From Synechococcus sp. RS9916 (GTDB taxonomy: Bacteria > Cyanobacteriota > Cyanobacteriia > PCC-6307 > Cyanobiaceae), in NCBI RefSeq assembly GCF_000153825.1, contig NZ_DS022299.1:2285607-2349606 (forward strand): a DNA stretch of 64,000 bases, given 5' to 3'. Shown in pieces: positions 63,701 to 64,000 of the stretch. A program made the translations under genes and the position numbers. The notes under the pieces are model-generated. The model made no database searches and was not told the origin of the DNA. It saw only the letters and a program-made list of their open reading frames with translations. Position 1 is the stretch's first letter; each line of letters starts with the position of its first letter.

Positions 63701-64000
63701 GCATGGGCGTTGTGGCCCTGGGTTTGGATCTGTAGATCGGCGATCTGCGAGGCGCGACCGAGGGAGACGGAACCAGCGGAACCGCCGCCGCCGGCGTCAC
63801 CACCGGAGGTGTAACCACCACCGAGGGAGAAGGAGGTGTTGGAGGTGGTTGTGGCGGAGTTGGAGCCGATGACACGACCGCCGGTACCACCACCACCACC
63901 GATGGACTGGAGGAGAACGCCGTGGGAGCCAGCGCCAGCGCCAGCAGCACCGACTGAGCTCATGGATGAGGAGGCGTTAGCGGCAGTGCCACCGCCGGTG
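42760..64000 (-). CDS. Giant autotransporter B (5' end outside window, at least 7,079 codons)
   Basis: The frame is open from the right edge to TGA at 42760-42762, and in-frame repeat codons continue past the internal ATG at 63963, so the true start lies outside. The protein is the same kind as giant A: glycine-rich modules with QSIGGGGG-like cores, a linker, and a beta-barrel in the last 302 residues, ending in aromatic RWSF. Matching blocks show A and B are paralogues over most of their length; for example both have two-Cys interruptions (B near 49330-49400). Differences are non-repeat loops at about 50950-51110 and 52751-52815, and a tandem array from about 60441 to the edge. It should be secreted by Sec and displayed through its barrel. 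Signal peptide and full length are unseen; function is unknown. Confidence 0.9.
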   Translation of the reverse strand, partial: TGGGTAANASSSMSSVGAAGAGAGSHGVLLQSIGGGGGTGGRVIGSNSATTTSNTSFSLGGGYTSGGDAGGGGSAGSVSLGRASQIADLQIQTQGHNAHAVFLQSLGGGGGAGGSVNNASAEGGNLNASFAIGGTGGGGGNASGVNFYADGTFITKGDTSYGVLLQSIGGGGGQGGSVTSNVAAGTGNKTANSSFTLGAVVGEGAIGGGGGSSGDINGSISGNVATSGAGSIGFFAQSVGGGGGAGGSVTNSASAQGEAKFAASATFGMGGKGGDGGNSGSINFLVPDTLTIVTGGGTAANASSSMGSVGAAGAGAGSHGLLLQSIGGGGGTGGSVIGSNSATTTSNTSFSLGGGYTSGGDAGGGGSAGSVSLGRASQIADLQIQTQGDNAHAVFLQSIGGGGGAGGSVNNASAGGNLNASFAIGGTGGGGGNASGVNFYADGTFITKGDTSYGVLLQSIGGGGGQGGSVTSNVAAGTGNKTANSSFTLGAVVGKGAIGGGGGRSGDINGSISGNVATSGAGSIGFFAQSVGGGGGAGGSVTNSASAQGEAKFAASATFGMGGKGGKGGSSGSINFLVPDTLTIVTGGGTAANASSSMGSVGAAGAGAGSHGLLLQSIGGGGGTGGSVIGSNSATTTSNTSFSLGGGYTSGGDAGGGGSAGSVSLGRASQIADLQIQTQGHNAHAVFLQSLGGGGGAGGSVNNASAEGGNLNASFAIGGTGGGGGNASGVNFYADGTFITKGDTSYGVLLQSIGGGGGQGGSVTSNVAAGTGNKTANSSFTLGAVVGKGAIGGGGGRSGDINGSISGNVATSGAGSIGFFAQSVGGGGGAGGSVTNSASAQGEAKFAASATFGMGGKGGKGGSSGSINFLVPDTLTIVTGGGTAANASSSMGSVGAAGAGAGSHGLLLQSIGGGGGTGGSVIGSNSATTTSNTSFSLGGGYTSGGDGGGGGSAGSVSLGRASQIADLQIQTQGHNAHAVFLQSLGGGGGAGGSVNNASAEGGNLNASFAIGGTGGGGGNASGVNFYADGTFITKGDTSYGVLLQSIGGGGGQGGSVTSNVAAGTGNKTANSSFTLGAVVGEGAIGGGGGRSGDINGSISGNVATSGAGSIGFFAQSVGGGGGAGGSVTNSASAQGEAKFAASATFGMGGKGGDGGNSGSINFLVPKTLTIVTGGGTAANASSSMGSVGAAGAGAGSHGLLLQSIGGGGGTGGSVIGSNSATTTSNTSFSLGGDGSSGGSGGGGGSAGSVSLGRASQIADLQIQTSGDNSNAVFLQSIGGGGGAGGSVNNASAGGNLSASFAIGGQGGDGGAAGVVSAYLDGTFITKGASSYGVLLQSIGGGGGQGGAVTSNASASATSANSKFSLGASVPIGGAGGSGSWGQTVQGSISGAIQTAGDSSIGFFAQSVGGGGGAGASVTNSATASGSSRLQASASVTMGGAGGSGGSGGQVAFNVPEDLTVITGNASTGTGAGAHGLLLQSIGGGGGASGSVLSSNVATGTSNTSFTLGASGALTRSGGNGGSASSVSLGRASQIADLTVQTSGDAAHALFLQSIGGGGGAAGSINSGSASGNISAAMAMGGSGGNGGQAGSVSLFADATLLTQGAGSYGVLLQSIGGGGGQGGSITGNASASAESANAKFAFGADASKAGDGGVGGQAADVNARLSGNISTTGTQAIGVFAQSVGGGGGAGGSITSSATNSGNATYSASATFGFGGKGGNGASAGDVSLITNAGKTLTVSTTGQSAKGILLQSIGGGGGQGGAIHSNATSSTTNATLGGLGVGESGAGGAGGNSGTVSLNAADLIIRTTGNNAVALLAQSIGGGGGSAGTNVNNVQGGNIGINVGIGASGGAGGNSGAVNLNIQDGTILTSGNNATALYVQSVGGGGGSSSSFVGGSSASNIAINGTIGGSGGAGGNSGSVTIVNAADIQTLGDNAVAIYAQSVGGGGGETSIAAPSSSADNTISGSLQVGGSAGGGGSASNVSVTNRGLVITKGSQSHGVFSQSVGGGGGRVSIATQTASEGTEASISFGGSGGDGGDAGNVSVTNSGLIDVSGPAAYGIYAQSVGGGGGSLSSTAAMSASLGGSGGGGGNSGNITITNAAGADIVTRGDNAVGVFALAIGGGGGDIGASQDSLSLGASGGKGGNAGNITITNNGNITTLGDGSYGVVAKSIAGGGGRATANINEGTLSLGGSGGSGGTAGTVTLRNTGNIATYGTSSIPVYLSSVGAGGGDVQSGFGDATLGSNGATGQSGKSTLINTGTLLSNNAFSPAILHQAVGGGGGSADSANGTVVIGSANATSIQSAQAMTLRNEGSLITLAQYSPAIFAQAIGGGGGRIAQTSGGNVTIGSTDAAASADLSGGSINISSTGKELITKGDYSQALSAQSIGGGGGWVGTVQGNLIVGAQNSAAPMDSGSITVTNRSLISTSGNISPGISLQSIGGGGAYTGQIGGAAQLGSISSSGSQNAGKVSLTNTGSVQTTGNFSPLINVQSIGGGGGRTGDIGTTLNLGAVNLIGASANGADVTVNNTGELLISKGLSSPALLAQSIGGGGGAAAEVTGNVTMGASGTGIANAGSVRVTNSSKIQTSGNNSIGLLAQSIGGGGGVAGLSAGDAVILGGSLIGNASGSRVSVTNTGDITTTGINAAAFLAQSIGGGGGAAAKSLGSLSRLGASAGDIADADSVSVTNRGKLQTSGNGSPALMVQSIAGGGGYIAETNAQAKYNVTLAGSNLTSANAGDVSVTNNAASVITVGAYSPALVAQSIGGGGGWSLLRSTPNAQLGSEAGSSLRGGNVTLTSTTETLGSTAAFSTAAVIQSVGGGGGVTGSALGNVTLGASQTTGNLSSGSVTASLTSDAITEGQNSAAMVVQTIAGGGGLGAEVTGNATLGMTSAASSTANAGSISFQGKGNLIATKGIDSPGIVLQSIAGGGGWLGNIGGNAALGASHIGEANAGAIQATINYDSIQTAGENSTGLLAQSIGGGGGFVGSTSGSSLTLGSTVAASSSSDTGEITLLNRADITTIGINSAALIAQSIGGGGGAAATNDGDSIRMGSISTAVDASALPLIKTGNVTVTNTSNLRTSAIGSAALLAQSIAGGGGYIAETSGSDEYTITFGANGNINATAGDVTVNNSGELLFTAGNYSPAIVAQSIGGGGGFALISAKSGGSTRIGSINNGLGKANSGNVSVTNNALLYTQGNFSTALTAQTIGGGGGVINSAASSLELGTKNHKGAAAAGNIDVTNTNLVQTDGNYSSGIIVQTIGSGGGFIAGSSGGSAVLGAVNGLSDTLGNSGDLTLNSKGKSIKTSGSAATAILAQSIGGGGGFVGATKDGATLGGTRLANISAGNVTVRNSSTIYTSGRTSAGLFAQSIGGGGGFIGTTSNENVDLGGEKLRDAVAGNITVANSGDITTTGVNSTLLAVQSIGGGGGKTTLTENTPTASAGSVITLGDQNSVRSRGGSITVTNSGNLRSSGRSSTAIAVQSVGGGGGILKRLNVNPLGSDFQLGSTQNKDGSGGNIELRNTGQSVITQGDFSRAILVQSIGAGGGWLAGSHLYTGTAILGAVQPSGKAHGGELKVVNKADITTAGLSSGGITIQSIGGGGGLIGRQAGSITMGLNKGSGITDGGSVDINNSGFISTKGEDAPGLLVQSIGGGGGRANRYESNAQLGLTGNGGQLQAKSGNINLRNSGDFITTEGYNSPAIAIQTIAGGGGYIGSQLTKDPSNLTGSVGAGKYLRDSEGKPIADVRDDVMIAGNIDASNSADLKTTGEISPGLVAQSIGGGGGYAGGMNADIITLGTNGPVTTKAGNLTVNNTGTISTTGRGSGALLTQSIGGGGGFLSSQTMNEMFMGSLYTNESTSGNVQLTNSGSLYTEGVGSIGLLAQSIGGGGGVNAYSEIEDLEAGASNDRIFLSGSDAKNSGSGNITVTNTSTVISTKGKGAPAMLIQSVGGGGGWAALANADASNLRLGSDYGSNGNGGDINFTNTADIATLGFYSQAIRIQSVGGGGGAIAASGNEIRFGSKAMAGKSSGGAIKFTNSGSISTEGNGSTGVNIMSLGGGGGTIFGIATDTTTFGTNSPDLTINANGGDLEIKNTGTFITTKGESASAILAISGGGGGGFLSEVQGNLLGGANTQGDTKGGSITLTNSATLSTTGAGSIGLAAMSHGGGSAVTGPVSGGNELIAIGSIGSSDSSSGDLSITNNASISTADDAAPALLLQSIAGGGVYAPIASDPDFIWLGNSSKDGAINNGGSITLTTKGNILTQGVGSQALIAQSIGGGGGFFGDIAPNATGESAALLGSQGYNDKKSVELATIWQNEWLKFTSKITKTDPNWLKNLDNLDATDKILRGEIIGLGGGGDAASIDINISGDQYRTEGDNSSVVLLQSIGGGGGWLLLDQGNNYTFLGSLDSKGGVGGAINATTELDLISLGANSPAFVAQSIGGGGGATGDSNLMARIGSTSAHGNNSAGDITIDHNGTISTKGIFSSGLLAQSIGGGGGLSGSISGAVSMGYKQNDADYQAKGGSITLTTAGGISTAGNHSPALVAQSIGGGGGWVAQAGGQVDLGSFSITNNSDVSAGAISITSSSDLVTQGDNSTGLLAQSIAGGGGFLGINTTIYRTNLGGKRAGTANAADVTINNSGSITTSGNNSAALLAQSIGGGGGSAALTGSPDLSITKDNKLSLSATGTASSLGGNLNVSNTSNLITSGNGSPALLLQSIGGGGGVVQALNSAAVHSIRFGYLNAGQTPKGAASSAGAIEFTSTGGSTIATAGNRSAAAILQSIGGGGGWALIDSLTTSTLGAKGTEQATGAPITANVNGTLQTTGNTSPGFVVQTIGGGGGFAGNVSGNATLGGLNLSGANGIAGSSDALMPIACRFGSCEVQTVDQAVLVDIQGDLITTGVTSPVMLVQAIGGGGGRLGTVTGNATLGMSLSSGDNDGGAIRVVSNAGASLSSRGNDSAALVIQSIGGGGGTVNSIGGNATLGGTGAGTLRAGAITLNGPFAAATQGINSPGVVLQSIGGGGGLAADVDGDLISFGTSSTADTSASDVTAISANWQISTQGLNSPGLILQSIGGGGGVAYTSSASVNLGGAVIGNTSSGDLSLTSKFNSRIQTTGVSSPALIAQTIGGGGGYVGGDGTGRGDTVTLGGTGQQIGSSGSIDLFFSGGSTLITTGLQSQGVIAQSIAGGGGFTSQNGKTMRLGVSGGTGNAGSVLITHQGTISTSGNYSEGLIAQSISGGGGNAGSSSLALSMGGIDAFGDASDVTVNNTGGTIVTAGDYSAGVVAQSVGAGGGRIGSASGQLTLGGDNASGDAGNVTINNTAGTIATAGDYSPSYLMQSVGGGGGMVGLGDSTASGTVILGGGTNGTAGSGGTLTLVEGGGILQATGLFSPGVIHQSIGGGGGWIGSVPAGTVQLGGLTTGKSTGADLELTLPFAVATFGANSPGALLQSIGGGGGIVADVGGDVVIGGTQQLGVDASAGDLNYTQLSRTISTAGNDSPGVVLQSIGGGGGLLGAVDGSVITGSTSAEGSDVRGGAITATSAAPISTSGVSSPGFTIQSIGGSGALIGSAPTSVTAGGSGLGDSRSGAINFTNSGAISTAGINSSGVILQSIAGGGLYTTSAGGNAIRLGGSVIGTNDSAAISFSTTAPIATAGSNSAAVVAQSIAGGGGAVFGLADASATTLTLGGSNATDNQASTIDLAITGDLSTFGDFSPALIAQSIGGGGGYAPLPSASATLGSISSINLDAGAITVDLNADLRTTGFGSDGLLLQSIGAGGGVAGATTTSLTMGASALANGDAADITINTTGTITTTGDQSIGISAQSIGAGGGRAGTAAGSVTLGGNGATGNAGNVTLNLAANGGNGSILTTGTQSPAFVLQSVGGGGGLVFPSTNTSSGDLLLGGGDLGTSGSGGTVAFTAGGSSSILTTGAGSSGLTYQSIGGGGGYTGSTTANAQLGGLYRATSTGAALTLASQIDSATNGIDASALLIQSIGGGGGRAGDIGGTAVLGGTSTNALLTAPEAQAGALSITLNSNLSSAGDRSAAAMLQTIGGGGGTAGAIGGDATLGGLGTGNRSAGNLTITADNRISSAGSFSPALLAQTIGGGGGSVDTVGGNLTLGRTTALTEPNTGNTSAGDLSLTVNSAAQILSTGNTSPALIAQTIGGGGGYAASTTGTVQLGAGGAGTTAANAAAGAISWSNAAGGTTEEVTELGIVPITTAGIATSGNLSPAVVLQSIGGGGGYTTGGTSVSFSAAGHAGTSTSSGDIEATNTGIISTTGDNSFGVLLQTIGGGGGVGGSSTGAVSLSNTNANSSSGNITFTNSGTIATSGTGSHAVVAQTIAGSGGFVFGGARKENAISLLGNPTGSSGDITVNNSGTISASGDGATALLFQNAAGGAYLYQNAGGFVSNITQGATDGLAPAGQVVVINTGTIVATGQGGVGITKSTSDLSGNLRVDNAEGAVIQGGDGGSAINLPTGDVERINNYGTIIGGSDGSSDAITGPGGPDEINNYGTISGDIIIPGLTRNIYNAPGARLESNLVLANGNVTLTQRGTVNPGGEYRIGNLKVYANYETTDTSLYEADLVLRSGETDNLTTHYRADLNGTVELLANQVGQAMPGTFISQGIINAQEGITIGDLKLIAPKSAVASFGFDLIENRTDLAFKYTVDYAPKGLDPNSTAVGKAVNTIQAAGSTSAFNSTAALIFAQETTKELNSLYRQLSGATSAAFPQVALATGQAFQAEVQETLDSAVLSQLQRCILNVQSLKPGDTYTGDPADCGKWRTWVNAGGSDATTPGSGTSDQSGYSTNAFNTSVGADTLVGDNTLIGIAGRFDNLWTTTTEPTTFGKTEGWSGMLYAKQRLTPATWLSGSFSAGGFSTDITRQVNIPGYPSTEQGSSSSTAIGGSLRLSHLIDTGNQGSLTPSLGLSWLQLNQAQYSETTTSNNTAYVQPGNPLIKTPNPGKASYALTYDAATYNSIPLEIGLSYKQPFKAGSTTLIPRISLGYAWDLGNTNRSLTARFNSAPKGSFTVDGTPAPSSWFNVGLGLDLAINDRFSVYINGLGQLSPSSTQSINYGGGFRWSF
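42763..44277 (-). repeat. Near-identical 3' end shared with giant gene A (copy 2)
   Basis: Counterpart of the 1.5-kb repeat in giant gene A, same direction, about 25.8 kb away. The two copies code for nearly the same linker and barrel. Confidence 0.85.
60441..64000 (-). repeat. Tandem array of 876/879-bp units in giant gene B
   Basis: A common anchor (CTGAGCCCAT or CTGAGCTCAT) recurs at 60441, 61320, 62199, 63075 and 63954, that is, at intervals of 879, 879, 876 and 879 bp. The units look nearly identical in bases and code for 293 residues (292 in one), each with four QS(I/L/V)GGGGG modules. The array runs off the right edge; to the left the copies become more diverged below about 60200. Confidence 0.9.

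Noticed and set aside
42760..63963. Start of giant B at ATG 63963
   Set aside because: The same frame continues with the expected repeat residues to the window edge, and no signal peptide follows that ATG.
16924..64000. RTX or type I secreted toxin or SwmB-type protein
   Set aside because: Gly-Asp-rich tracts such as GGDGGNGG are present, but the calcium nonapeptide GGxGxDxUx is not, and giant A has a signal peptide and both giants have barrels, so type V secretion fits.
60441..64000. CRISPR array or satellite DNA
   Set aside because: The repeats are 879 bp, contiguous, in frame and coding; there are no short repeats with unique spacers.

Overview
The window looks like a cell-surface locus of a marine picocyanobacterium (Synechococcus/Cyanobium type). 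That is inferred from gene content: a UDP-glucuronate decarboxylase, a YdcF-family protein, an AT-rich glycan island next to GC-rich giant surface-protein genes, and autotransporter barrels. No rRNA or other taxonomic marker is present, so the assignment is tentative.

Region 1 (1-16.9 kb) is a compact, AT-rich surface-polysaccharide island of mixed gene direction. It starts with the 3' end of an ABC exporter gene cut by the left edge. A dense run follows: a methyltransferase, several glycosyltransferases (GT2, GT4 and capsule-type GT-B folds) and an EpsG/Wzy-like polymerase. Three reverse-strand genes come next (two GT2 enzymes and a degenerate phosphodiesterase-like protein), then an unknown gene and another GT4 enzyme. 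Downstream sit an SIS-domain sugar-phosphate isomerase, an HAD phosphatase and an HpaI-type pyruvate aldolase in overlapping order, with a KdsB-type CMP-sugar transferase gene convergent to them. Together these resemble a route to a CMP-activated 3-deoxy-2-keto sugar acid in which an HpaI-type aldolase stands where a PEP-dependent KdsA synthase would be expected. This is the most novel metabolic idea in the window. The plus strand is T-rich whichever way the genes point, and plus-strand genes lack Shine-Dalgarno sequences.

Region 2 (16.9-39.3 kb, minus strand) is one uninterrupted gene for a 7,446-residue classical autotransporter. It has a signal peptide, a very long glycine-rich solenoid built on a motif like QSIGGGGG, and a C-terminal outer-membrane beta-barrel of about 300 residues.

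Region 3 (39.3-42.8 kb) carries UDP-xylose synthase, a YdcF/DUF218 membrane protein and a YadA-anchor-type outer-membrane protein with an unusual C-terminal coiled coil.

Region 4 (42.8-64 kb, minus strand) is a second giant autotransporter, paralogous to the first and running off the right edge (at least 7,079 codons visible). Its 3' 1.5 kb is nearly identical to that of the first gene. Its upstream part is an expanding tandem array of 876/879-bp near-identical units.

Overall the region builds the outer surface: sugar precursors and a polymerised glycan on one side, two enormous beta-solenoid surface proteins and a trimeric-adhesin-like protein on the other. No tRNA, rRNA, CRISPR array or insertion sequence was recognised.
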